Shown here: piece after piece, positions 7,386-14,211 of the stretch
Numbering within the stretch: the first letter of the stretch is position 1
How the letters are laid out: each line of letters starts with the position of its first letter
NCBI RefSeq assembly: GCF_011045015.1
Contig: NZ_JAAKZY010000115.1
Coordinates: forward strand, 1 to 32,022
Reading direction: 5' to 3'
DNA length: 32,022 bases
DNA from: Streptomyces scabichelini
GTDB taxonomy: Bacteria; Actinomycetota; Actinomycetes; Streptomycetales; Streptomycetaceae
Position numbers and translations under genes: made by a program
The notes under the pieces: generated by a model
The model's database searches: none
Told to the model about the DNA's origin: nothing
The model's input: only the letters and a program-made list of their open reading frames with translations

Positions 7386-7915
7386 CCGCGCTCACCCCGC
7401 CCGAAGGGCTGCTGGTACCACCGGGCCACGGCCGTACGGTCCGCACTCCCGCCCAGCACGTGACGTTCAAGGTCACCGGCACGCACTCCAGGATGGCGTC
7501 CAGCTTCGAGGTGGTCGTGCCCCCGGGCTTCGACGTCGGCGCCCATGTGCACGCGCGCAGCGAGGAGCTTTTCTACGTCCTCGAAGGCGAGTTGGACGTC
7601 CTCGCCTTCGAGCCACGGGTACGAACCTCCGACAACTGGCGGCGCTGGGAGTCGAGTTCGGGCAACCGGGTGGTACGGGCGACCCCGGGCACGGTCATCG
7701 TCGTACCACCGGGCTGCCCACACGCCTTCGCCAACCCGACGGACGCACCGGCGAAGATGTTCTTCCAGGCGTCACCGCCCCCGGATCATGAGCGGTACTT
7801 CGAGGAGCTGCTGAAGATCCTGGACTCGGGCGGCCCACCGGACGACGAGGCGATCGAGGAACTCCGGGCAAGGTACGACATCGAACAACTCACGCCGCTG
7901 AGAGCGCCCCTTTAG
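7382..7915 (+). CDS. momA: Quinone-forming cupin monooxygenase, MomA-like
   Basis: 177-residue single-domain cupin. Motif 1 is VGAHVHARSEELFYVLEGEL (two His and a Glu metal ligand set) and motif 2 is GTVIVVPPGCPHAFAN with the third His. MomA-type cupins of Streptomyces oxidise THN to the naphthoquinone flaviolin, and one is encoded beside rppA in S. coelicolor. The GTG start at 7382 overlaps the P450 stop (GTGA), so translation is coupled. A longer frame opens to 7331, but that part lies inside the P450 and is unlikely to be used. The last four codons (GCG CCC CTT TAG) are part of an intergenic repeat hairpin, so the C-terminus RAPL is dictated by the repeat. A metal other than iron could be bound; the sequence does not decide. 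Confidence 0.88.
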   Translation: MTALTPPEGLLVPPGHGRTVRTPAQHVTFKVTGTHSRMASSFEVVVPPGFDVGAHVHARSEELFYVLEGELDVLAFEPRVRTSDNWRRWESSSGNRVVRATPGTVIVVPPGCPHAFANPTDAPAKMFFQASPPPDHERYFEELLKILDSGGPPDDEAIEELRARYDIEQLTPLRAPL

Positions 7916-7985
7916 GGGCGCGGGGAACTGCGCGACAAGCCACAACGAACCCGCAGCCGCGTCGAACCGCACCCCAACGGCGCTA
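7904..7985 (+). repeat. Dispersed intergenic repeat, copy 4 (long form)
   Basis: Hairpin GCGCCCC (7904-7910) / GGGGCGC (7915-7921), then the family tail and an extension CCGCGTCGAACCGCACCCCA that it shares with copy 5. The left end supplies the TAG stop of the cupin (7913-7915). The right end (GGCGCTA) supplies the TAG stop of the convergent acyl-CoA dehydrogenase (7985-7983). The whole space between the two genes is therefore one repeat unit, probably acting as a two-way terminator. Confidence 0.85.
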
Positions 7986-9209
7986 CCGAATCGGCATCCC
8001 CGACAGAGTCCGCGCGATCACGAGACGCTGAACCTCACTCGTCCCTTCGAAGATGGTGTAAATAGCCGCATCCCGGTGCATCCGCTCCACCGGGTACTCC
8101 CGGGTGTAACCGTTGCCCCCGAGAATCTGGATCGCCTGGGCGGTCACCTTTTTCGCGGTCTCACTCGCGAACAGCTTCGACATCGACCCCTCAGCCGCGG
8201 TGAACGGCTTCCCGTTGACCGCCATCCACGAGGCCCGCCACACCAACAACCTGGCCGCATCGATGGACGTACGCATATCGGCGAGCTGGAAGGCGACACC
8301 CTGGTTGTCGATGATCGGCCGCCCGAACTGCTCACGCGTCCTGGCGTAGTCGAGAGCCACCTCGTACGCGGCCCGGGCCGTGCCGACGGCCATGGCACCC
8401 ACCGCAGGGCGCGACGCCTCGAACGTGGCCATCGCCGCGTTCTTCACGCGCTCACCCCCCGCCTTCGCCCTCTCCCGGGCACGGGCCAGACGCTCGTCCA
8501 GCTTCTCCTTGCCGCCGAGCAGGCAGGAGCCGGGAACGCGGACGTCCTCCAGGACGACCTCGGCGGTGTGCGAGGCACGGATGCCGTGCTTCTTGAACTT
8601 CTGGCCCTGGGACAGGCCCGGCGTGTTCGGCGGAACGATGAAGGAGGCGTGGCCCTTGGAACCGAGCTCGGCGTCGACGACGGCGACCACGACATGGACG
8701 TTGGCGATGCCGCCGTTCGTCGCCCAGGTCTTCGTGCCGTTGAGGACCCACTCGTCCTTGGCCTCGTCGTACACGGCACGGGTGCGCATGGACGCCACGT
8801 CGGAGCCGGCGTCGGGCTCGGAGGAGCAGAAAGCGGCGACCTTGACATCGCCCGCGTCACCGTACATCTGGGGAATCCAGGTGCCGATCTGCTCCTCGGT
8901 GCCGTTGGCGAGGACGCCCACCGCGGCGAGGCCGGTGCCGACGATCGACAGGGCGATGCCCGCGTCGCCCCAGAACAGTTCCTCCATGGCCATGGGGATA
9001 CCGAGGCCGGTGGGGTCGAAGTACTGCTGGGCGTAGAAGTCCAGGGAGTAGATGCCGACTTTCGCGGCCTCCTGGATGACCGGCCAGGGAGTCTCTTCCC
9101 GCTCGTCCCATTCGGCGGCCGCGGGACGGATCACATCGGCGGCGAAGCCGTGGAGCCAGTCCCGGACCTCCTTCTGTTCGTCGTTGAGCTCCATGGTGAA
9201 CTCGGCCAT
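7983..9209 (-). CDS. Acyl-CoA dehydrogenase
   Basis: 408-residue FAD-dependent acyl-CoA dehydrogenase. Signature segments are AAFCSSEPDAGSDVAS (substrate/FAD region, near residues 127-142), NGTKTWATNGG, and ILGGNGYTREYPVER near the C-terminus. The catalytic base is the Glu in IFEGTSEVQR. Between the beta domain and the C-terminal helices there is an extra Arg/Lys/Ala-rich helix (KLDERLARARERAKAGGERV), a variation on the standard fold that I recall in actinobacterial members. ATG 9209 has GGAGGGG 5 bases upstream; a longer in-frame start at 9233 has no such site. The gene is divergent from a TetR regulator with operator-like sites between them, which points to fatty acid or branched-chain acyl-CoA degradation under repressor control. 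Chain-length specificity cannot be inferred. Confidence 0.93.
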   Translation of the reverse strand: MAEFTMELNDEQKEVRDWLHGFAADVIRPAAAEWDEREETPWPVIQEAAKVGIYSLDFYAQQYFDPTGLGIPMAMEELFWGDAGIALSIVGTGLAAVGVLANGTEEQIGTWIPQMYGDAGDVKVAAFCSSEPDAGSDVASMRTRAVYDEAKDEWVLNGTKTWATNGGIANVHVVVAVVDAELGSKGHASFIVPPNTPGLSQGQKFKKHGIRASHTAEVVLEDVRVPGSCLLGGKEKLDERLARARERAKAGGERVKNAAMATFEASRPAVGAMAVGTARAAYEVALDYARTREQFGRPIIDNQGVAFQLADMRTSIDAARLLVWRASWMAVNGKPFTAAEGSMSKLFASETAKKVTAQAIQILGGNGYTREYPVERMHRDAAIYTIFEGTSEVQRLVIARTLSGMPIR

Positions 9210-9235
9210 GTCCCCTCCAGCTACTTCACTCACGT

Positions 9236-9263
9236 GTTACTAGCGGTAACAGTAGCCTGTTAC
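9236..9263. promoter_or_regulatory. GTTAC half-site cluster, probable TetR operators
   Basis: GTTAC-TAGCG-GTAAC (9236-9250) is a perfect inverted repeat. A further GTTAC at 9259-9263 makes GTAAC-N8-GTTAC with the middle site. A fourth GTTAC is at 9333-9337 near the TetR gene. On the minus strand a TTGACT -35-like box (9283-9278) lies just upstream of the cluster, so binding would block the acyl-CoA dehydrogenase promoter. Binding by the adjacent TetR protein is inferred. Confidence 0.6.
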
Positions 9264-9378
9264 CCGTCGGTAGAAAAAGTCAACTCCCGGTTCCCCCTCG
9301 GCAGCCCGTTCGATGCAGAATCACAGCAGGGTGTTACGTTGCGCAGGCGTCACCGAATCAGCACGGGTGGGGAGAGCT

Positions 9379-10023
9379 ATGGACACCACACAGCGGACCG
9401 ATCAGCAACGGTCCGCCGACCGCCGCCGGCGAGAGCTGCTGGAAGCCGCCGACCGGGTGGTGCTCCGCGACGGCCCCGGCGCCTCGATGAACGCCATCGC
9501 CGCCGAGGCGGGCATCACCAAGCCCATTCTGTACCGGCACTTCGGTGACAAGGGTGGACTGTACGCGGCCCTCGCCAAGCGCCACACGGACGCCCTGCTG
9601 GAAGCGCTGCGGGCCGCGCTGGACGCGCCGGCCGAGCGCCGCGAGCGGGTCGAGTCCACGCTCGACACGTACCTGGCGGCGATAGAGGCACGCCCGCAGG
9701 TGTACCGCTTCCTGATGCATCCGTCGGAGGGCGGCCCGCAGAGCGACCAGGGCTTCGACGTCGGCCTGCACTCCGCTCCCCTGCTGCGCCGCATGGGTGA
9801 GGAACTCGGCAAGGTCATCGAGGAACGGGTCGATCTCGGTCCCGACAGCGAGCAGCTCGCGCGCGTGTGGGGACACGGCATCGTCGGCATGATGCACGCG
9901 GCCGGCGACTGGTGGCTCGGCGAACGCCCGTGCTCGCGCGCGCAGTTGGTACGCAGCCTGGCGGACCTGCTGTGGGGCCGCTTGGCAGCGGCGGGCGACA
10001 AGGTGGGCGGGCCGGGCTTCTAA
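9379..10023 (+). CDS. TetR/AcrR family transcriptional regulator
   Basis: 214 residues. The helix-turn-helix occupies roughly residues 17-62 with the typical AIAAEAGITKPILYRHFGDK recognition segment. The rest is a helical ligand-binding and dimerisation domain with WGHGIVGMMHAAGDWWL near residues 157-173, a pattern common in TetR proteins linked to fatty acid metabolism. ATG 9379 follows GGGGAGAG. Divergent from the acyl-CoA dehydrogenase, with GTTAC palindromes between, so it most likely represses that gene and itself and is released by an acyl-CoA or fatty acid. The stop is followed 16 bases later by a repeat hairpin that can end the transcript. Confidence 0.92.
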   Translation: MDTTQRTDQQRSADRRRRELLEAADRVVLRDGPGASMNAIAAEAGITKPILYRHFGDKGGLYAALAKRHTDALLEALRAALDAPAERRERVESTLDTYLAAIEARPQVYRFLMHPSEGGPQSDQGFDVGLHSAPLLRRMGEELGKVIEERVDLGPDSEQLARVWGHGIVGMMHAAGDWWLGERPCSRAQLVRSLADLLWGRLAAAGDKVGGPGF

Positions 10024-10039
10024 ACTCCGACCCACAGGG

Positions 10040-10122
10040 GCGCCCCTTAGGGGCGCGGGGAACTGCGCGACCAGCCACAGACCACCCGCAGGCCGCGTCA
10101 AACCGCATCCCAGCGGCGCTCA
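10040..10122 (+). repeat. Dispersed intergenic repeat, copy 5 (long form)
   Basis: Hairpin GCGCCCC (10040-10046) / GGGGCGC (10050-10056) just after the TetR stop, then the family tail and the extension also seen in copy 4. The right end (GGCGCTCA) provides the TGA stop of the convergent peptide deformylase gene (10122-10120). Same position relative to a convergent gene pair as copy 4. Confidence 0.85.
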
Positions 10123-10659
10123 CCGGCTCCAAGAAGCCCGCGCAGCGGCCCGCATCACTCGCCGGTGGCGCCACCCTTTGAGCCGATCCACGTACACGCC
10201 ACCGGCAAGGTGCTCGCACTCGTGCTGGAGACAGCGGGCGAAGAAGCCGGTGCCGTGCACGCGTACGGGCTCACCGTCCATCGTGAAGCCCTCGACCACC
10301 GCGTGGTCGTACCGCTCCGTCCCCGCCTCGAGCCCAGGCAGCGACAAACACCCCTCTGGCCCGCGCAGCACAAGCCCGTCCGCCTCCACCAGACGCGGGT
10401 TCACCAGGTGACCGACATGCCGCCGGTCCTCGTCGTCCGGGCAGTCGTACACAAAGACCCGCAACGGCCTGCCGACCTGGTTCGCGGCGAGTCCGACCCC
10501 CTGAGCCGCGTACATCGTCGCGAACATGTCCTCGACGAGACGCGCCAGTTGGGGGCCGAAGTCGGTGACTTCCTGACACGGTGTGTGCAACACGGGGTCG
10601 CCGAGGAGGGACAGCGTGAGGACGCGCCCTTGGGCACCCGGGATCGAGCCGTGTCGCAT
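10120..10659 (-). CDS. def: Peptide deformylase
   Basis: Removes the N-formyl group from nascent proteins. The three deformylase motifs are present: GVGLAANQ (54-61), EGCLS (102-106) with metal ligand C104, and QHECEH (145-150) with H146, catalytic E147 and H150. The length of 179 residues fits. The C-terminus is basic (RHRRVMRAAARASWSR) and ends in a repeat. There is no Shine-Dalgarno before ATG 10659, but a TACCCT box sits 7 bases upstream, suggesting a leaderless transcript. Streptomyces usually have several deformylases; this type, divergent from murT, is likely one of the extra copies. Motif 3 has Cys between Glu and Glu-His (HECEH), still within the HExxH pattern, so activity is expected. 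Confidence 0.95.
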   Translation of the reverse strand: MRHGSIPGAQGRVLTLSLLGDPVLHTPCQEVTDFGPQLARLVEDMFATMYAAQGVGLAANQVGRPLRVFVYDCPDDEDRRHVGHLVNPRLVEADGLVLRGPEGCLSLPGLEAGTERYDHAVVEGFTMDGEPVRVHGTGFFARCLQHECEHLAGGVYVDRLKGWRHRRVMRAAARASWSR

Positions 10660-10666
10660 GGCCGCA

Positions 10667-10672
10667 AGGGTA
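10667..10672 (-). promoter_or_regulatory. -10 box of a probable leaderless def promoter
   Basis: TACCCT on the minus strand, 7 bases before the deformylase ATG, with no ribosome site between. Same arrangement as at other genes here. Confidence 0.4.
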
Positions 10673-10806
10673 CGGTCCTCAATGTCGCGTGGGCGCCGGG
10701 GTGGTGCCGCGAATCGGGCCGGTCGTGGATCTCGATAGGCTGAGGGCTACACGTTGCCGGGAGCAGGGCAGGGCGCGGCGCCGTACGCAAGGAGGATCGA
10801 GACTTG

Positions 10807-12045
10807 ATGGCAGGCAACTCGGACCCGCTGTCGCCGCGGGCCAAGCTGGCCGTGACGGCGGGCAAGGCGGTCGCGGCGGCGTCGCGGGCCGCGGGCCGCG
10901 GCAGCGGATCGGTGATCGGCGGCCGGGTGGCGCTCAAACTCGACCCCGACCTGCTGGCCCGGCTCGCCCAGCACCTGGACGTCATCCTGGTGTCGGCCAC
11001 CAACGGCAAGACCACCACCACGCGGCTGATCGCGGAGGCGCTGCGCGCCGCGGGTCCCGTCGTCTCGAACGCGCTGGGCGCGAACATGCCCGCCGGCATC
11101 ACCTCCGCGCTGGCCGGCGGTTCGGACGCGCGGTACGCCGTCATCGAGGTCGACGAGAAGTACCTCGCCGGTGTGGCACGTGACACCGACCCGAAGGCCA
11201 TCGCGCTCCTCAATCTCTCCCGCGACCAGCTCGACCGCGCCGCCGAGACCCGCATGCTCGCCGAGCACTGGCGCGAGGGCCTGGCCGGTTCGAAGTCCGT
11301 CGTGATCGCCAACGCGGACGACCCGCTGGTCGTATGGGCCGCGTCCTCCTCGCCGAACGTCGTATGGGTGGCCGCAGGGCAGATGTGGAAGGACGACGCC
11401 TGGTCGTGCCCGTCCTGCGGCGGTGTGATGCAGCGGCCCGGCGACGACTGGTACTGCGGCGAGTGCGGTTTCCGCCGTCCGACGCCCAGCTGGGCGCTGT
11501 CCGGCGACCACGTTCTTGACCCGCACGGTTCCGCCTGGCCGATCCACCTCCAGCTGCCGGGCCGCGCCAACAAGGCCAACGCCGCCTCGTCGGCCGCCGT
11601 CGCCGCCGTCTTCGGTGTGCCGCCGCAGGTCGCCCTGGAACGCATGTACCAGGTCCAGGCGGTCGCCGGACGGTACGACGTCGTGCAGTTCATGCAGCGT
11701 GACCTGCGGCTGCTGCTCGCCAAGAACCCCGCGGGCTGGCTGGAGACCTTCTCGCTGATCGACCCGCCGCCGACTCCGGTCATCCTGTCCGTGAACGCGC
11801 GCGGCGCCGACGGCACCGACACCTCGTGGCTGTGGGACGTCGACTACACGCGGCTGACCGGGCACCCGATCTCCGTCATCGGCGACCGCAAGCTGGACCT
11901 CGCCGTGCGTCTGGAGGTCGCGAACCAGACCTTCCAGGTCTGCGAGAACCTCGACCAGGCCGTGCAGATCGCGCCGCCCGGACGCATCGAGGTCATCGCG
12001 AACTACACCGCGTTCCAGGACCTGCGCCGCCGCGTCGGCAACTGA
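10807..12045 (+). CDS. murT: Lipid II isoglutaminyl synthase, MurT subunit
   Basis: Mur-ligase-like subunit that, with GatD, amidates the D-Glu of lipid II to D-isoglutamine. The ATP loop is ATNGKTTTT (from residue 64). A zinc ribbon typical of MurT interrupts the central domain: C201-x2-C204 and C217-x2-C220. The C-terminal 110 residues (from about PTPVILSVNARGADGTDTS) are the MurT C-terminal domain (DUF1727). 412 residues, the usual size. Strong AAGGAGG at 10789-10795; a TTG at 10804 immediately before the ATG has slightly better spacing (8 versus 11 bases), so the protein may carry one more residue. gatD follows after 36 bases in the same direction. Acts at the cytoplasmic face of the membrane. 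Confidence 0.95.
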   Translation: MAGNSDPLSPRAKLAVTAGKAVAAASRAAGRGSGSVIGGRVALKLDPDLLARLAQHLDVILVSATNGKTTTTRLIAEALRAAGPVVSNALGANMPAGITSALAGGSDARYAVIEVDEKYLAGVARDTDPKAIALLNLSRDQLDRAAETRMLAEHWREGLAGSKSVVIANADDPLVVWAASSSPNVVWVAAGQMWKDDAWSCPSCGGVMQRPGDDWYCGECGFRRPTPSWALSGDHVLDPHGSAWPIHLQLPGRANKANAASSAAVAAVFGVPPQVALERMYQVQAVAGRYDVVQFMQRDLRLLLAKNPAGWLETFSLIDPPPTPVILSVNARGADGTDTSWLWDVDYTRLTGHPISVIGDRKLDLAVRLEVANQTFQVCENLDQAVQIAPPGRIEVIANYTAFQDLRRRVGN

Positions 12046-12081
12046 CCCGCGTCGGCAACCCACCACAGAGGACGATCATCG

Positions 12082-12810
12082 ATGAGTGACAACAGCCTGC
12101 GTCTGGTGTGGATCTACCCGGACCTGCTGAGCACGTACGGCGACCAGGGCAACGCGCTCGTGGTGGAGCGCCGGGCCCGGCAGCGCGGTCTGGACGTGGC
12201 CCGGCTCGACGTACGCAGCGACCAGGCGATCCCCACCTCGGGCGACATCTACCTGATCGGCGGCGGCGAGGACCGGCCGCAGCGGCTCGCGGCCGAGCGG
12301 CTGCGCCGCGACGGCGGTCTGCACCGCGCGGTCGGCAACGGCGCGATCGTGTTCTCGGTGTGCGCCGGCTATCAGATCCTCGGCCACGAGTTCATCAACG
12401 ACCTCGGGCAGCGTGAGCCGGGCCTCGGCCTGCTCGACGTGATCTCCACCCGCGGCGAGGGCGAGCGCTGCGTCGGCGACGTCCTCGGGGACATCGATTC
12501 GAATCTGGGCCTGCCGCAGCTGACGGGCTTCGAGAACCACCAGGGCATCACGCACCTCGGCCCCACCGCGCGCCCGTTCGCGCAGGTCCGGCTCGGCAAG
12601 GGCAACGGCACGGGCGACGGCACGGAGGGCGCGTACAACGACACGGTCTTCGGTACGTACATGCACGGGCCCGTACTCGCCCGCAACCCGCTGATCGCGG
12701 ATCTGCTGCTGAAGCTGGCGCTGGACGTGAACGCGCTGCCGCCGATCGACGACCGGTGGTACGAGGCGCTGCGCTCCGAGCGCATCGCGGCCGCCCAGCA
12801 GCCTGCCTGA
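12082..12810 (+). CDS. gatD: Lipid II isoglutaminyl synthase, GatD subunit
   Basis: Glutamine amidotransferase partner of MurT (CobB/CobQ-like class I). The nucleophile is C94 in FSVCAGYQILG, the same number as in S. aureus GatD, and the catalytic His is H195 in TYMHGPVLARNP. It hydrolyses glutamine and passes ammonia to MurT. The 242-residue length is standard. A GAGGAC site precedes the ATG. The segment from residue 170 to 185 (GKGNGTGDGTEGA) is a Gly-rich loop somewhat longer than I expect in other GatD proteins. Forms an operon with murT. The following phosphofructokinase has its own promoter. Confidence 0.95.
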   Translation: MSDNSLRLVWIYPDLLSTYGDQGNALVVERRARQRGLDVARLDVRSDQAIPTSGDIYLIGGGEDRPQRLAAERLRRDGGLHRAVGNGAIVFSVCAGYQILGHEFINDLGQREPGLGLLDVISTRGEGERCVGDVLGDIDSNLGLPQLTGFENHQGITHLGPTARPFAQVRLGKGNGTGDGTEGAYNDTVFGTYMHGPVLARNPLIADLLLKLALDVNALPPIDDRWYEALRSERIAAAQQPA

Positions 12811-12930
12811 GATCACGGCCCACAGCTCGACCGAGACCTGGCTCACAGCCCGTATGGCGGCACGTCCGCTCACGTGTGCGGGGGCGTCCAGCAGGCGGAC
12901 GCACGGTGCGGACCCGCCCCCCGCCGCCGG

Positions 12931-12936
12931 TAGTCT
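12931..12936 (+). promoter_or_regulatory. -10 box upstream of pfkA
   Basis: TAGTCT followed by GG, about 63 bases before the pfkA ATG, leaving a leader of roughly 57 bases. The same TAGTCTGG string precedes the CtaG-like gene at 14159. No clear -35. Confidence 0.35.
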
Positions 12937-12999
12937 GGCCGGGTCCAGCCGGACAGCGTGGTCCGGTTCCCGGCCCACGTTGAGAAGGTATTTCGGGCT

Positions 13000-14025
13000 A
13001 TGCGCATTGGTGTCCTCACGTCCGGCGGCGACTGCCCCGGCCTGAACGCCGTCATCCGGTCCGTCGTGCACCGTGCCGTCGTGGACCACGGCGACGAGGT
13101 CATCGGCTTCCGGGACGGCTGGAAGGGCCTTCTGGAGTGCGACTACGTCAAGCTCGACCTCGACGCGGTGAGCGGAATCCTGGCTCGCGGCGGCACCATC
13201 CTCGGCTCCTCCCGGGTCCAGCCCGCGCATCTGCGGGACGGCGTGGAGCGGGCCAAGGGTCATCTCGAGGAACTCGGGCTCGACGCGATCATCCCGATCG
13301 GCGGTGAGGGCACGCTCAAGGCGGCTCGACTCCTGTCGGACGGCGGCCTGCCGATCGTCGGCGTGCCGAAGACCATCGACAACGACATCGCGGTCACGGA
13401 CGTCACCTTCGGCTTCGACACCGCTGTCGGTGTCGCGACCGAGGCCCTCGACCGCCTCAAGACCACCGCCGAGTCCCATCAGCGCGTGCTGATCGTGGAG
13501 GTCATGGGCCGCCACACCGGCTGGATCGCGCTGCACTCCGGCATGGCGGCCGGCGCGCACGCGATCGTCGTACCGGAGCGGCCCTTCGACATCGAGGAGC
13601 TGGCCGTCAAGGTCGGCGAGCGCTTCTCGGCGGGCAAGAAGTTCGCCATCGTCGTGGCCGCGGAGGGCGCGAAGCCTCGCGAGGGCACGATGGAGTACGA
13701 CGAGGGCCGCAAGGACGTCTACGGACACGAGCGGTTCGCGGGCATCGCCCGGCAGCTGTCCCTGGAGCTGGAGCACCGCCTCGGCAAGGAGGCACGCCCG
13801 GTGATCCTCGGGCACGTCCAGCGCGGCGGCACCCCGACCGCGTACGACCGCGTCCTCGCGACCCGCTTCGGCTGGCACGCCGTGGAGGCGGTGCATCGCG
13901 GCGAATTCGGCAGGATGACCGCGCTGCGCGGCACCGACATCGTGATGGTGTCGCTCGCGGAGGCGGTCGAGACGCTGAAGACGGTGCCGGACGAGCGGTA
14001 CGCGGAAGCCGAGTGTGTCCTCTGA
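13000..14025 (+). CDS. pfkA: 6-phosphofructokinase (ATP-type, group III)
   Basis: Phosphorylates fructose 6-phosphate in glycolysis. Motifs: SGGDCPGLN (8-16), GGEGT (101-105) and PKTIDND (123-129) with catalytic D127 and D129. G104 is the residue that marks ATP-dependent enzymes; PPi-dependent ones have Asp there. K124, often seen in PPi enzymes, is the usual residue of the actinobacterial group III family, so the donor is most likely ATP. 341 residues, normal length. GAGAAGG lies about 11 bases before the ATG. S. coelicolor has three pfkA copies and one lies at the equivalent place, so this is probably one of several paralogues. Ends before a repeat and a strong terminator hairpin. Confidence 0.95.
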   Translation: MRIGVLTSGGDCPGLNAVIRSVVHRAVVDHGDEVIGFRDGWKGLLECDYVKLDLDAVSGILARGGTILGSSRVQPAHLRDGVERAKGHLEELGLDAIIPIGGEGTLKAARLLSDGGLPIVGVPKTIDNDIAVTDVTFGFDTAVGVATEALDRLKTTAESHQRVLIVEVMGRHTGWIALHSGMAAGAHAIVVPERPFDIEELAVKVGERFSAGKKFAIVVAAEGAKPREGTMEYDEGRKDVYGHERFAGIARQLSLELEHRLGKEARPVILGHVQRGGTPTAYDRVLATRFGWHAVEAVHRGEFGRMTALRGTDIVMVSLAEAVETLKTVPDERYAEAECVL

Positions 14026-14065
14026 CAGGCCGCTTCGAGCTCGGTCTGTGACGGTTGACTGCGGA

Positions 14066-14117
14066 CTGCGGGCTGTGTCTGGTTGATCGCGCAGTTCCCC
14101 GCGCCCCTTCGGGGCAC
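14066..14117 (-). repeat. Dispersed intergenic repeat, copy 6
   Basis: Minus-strand orientation of the family: GCAGTTCCCC-GCGCCCC-TTC-GGGGCAC, with one mismatch in the hairpin arms (GGGGCAC instead of GGGGCGC). Unlike copies 2 to 5 it points against the gene it follows (pfkA). It lies just before the independent terminator hairpin at 14126-14153. Confidence 0.8.
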
Positions 14118-14125
14118 GTTGTACT

Positions 14126-14153
14126 GCCCCCGGTCACGTCAGTGACCGGGGGC
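14126..14153 (+). terminator. Hairpin terminator after pfkA
   Basis: Perfect 12-bp stem (GCCCCCGGTCAC / GTGACCGGGGGC) with a 4-base loop GTCA. No T-run follows, as is common for Streptomyces terminators. It lies 100 bases after pfkA. The -10-like box for the next gene starts only 5 bases after it, so the hairpin covers the -35 region of that promoter. Confidence 0.75.
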
Positions 14154-14158
14154 GGTTC

Positions 14159-14164
14159 TAGTCT
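14159..14164 (+). promoter_or_regulatory. -10 box upstream of the CtaG-like gene
   Basis: TAGTCT, 47 bases before the ATG, followed by GG as at the pfkA promoter. Its -35 region falls in the loop of the preceding terminator hairpin. Confidence 0.35.
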
Positions 14165-14211
14165 GGGTGCGGACAGACAGCGCACAACCAGTACGAATCA
14201 GGAGCCGGCGG

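Noticed and set aside
12811..12999. Riboswitch or other structured leader before pfkA
   Set aside because: I see no conserved aptamer-like pattern; only a TAGTCT box and a leader of about 57 bases.
13000..14025. PPi-dependent phosphofructokinase, because of K124 in PKTIDND
   Set aside because: G104 in GGEGT is the ATP-type residue. K124 is common to actinobacterial ATP enzymes of this group.
160..14117. CRISPR array
   Set aside because: The six similar repeats are kilobases apart with genes between them and are hairpin-type intergenic repeats. No regular spacers and no cas genes.
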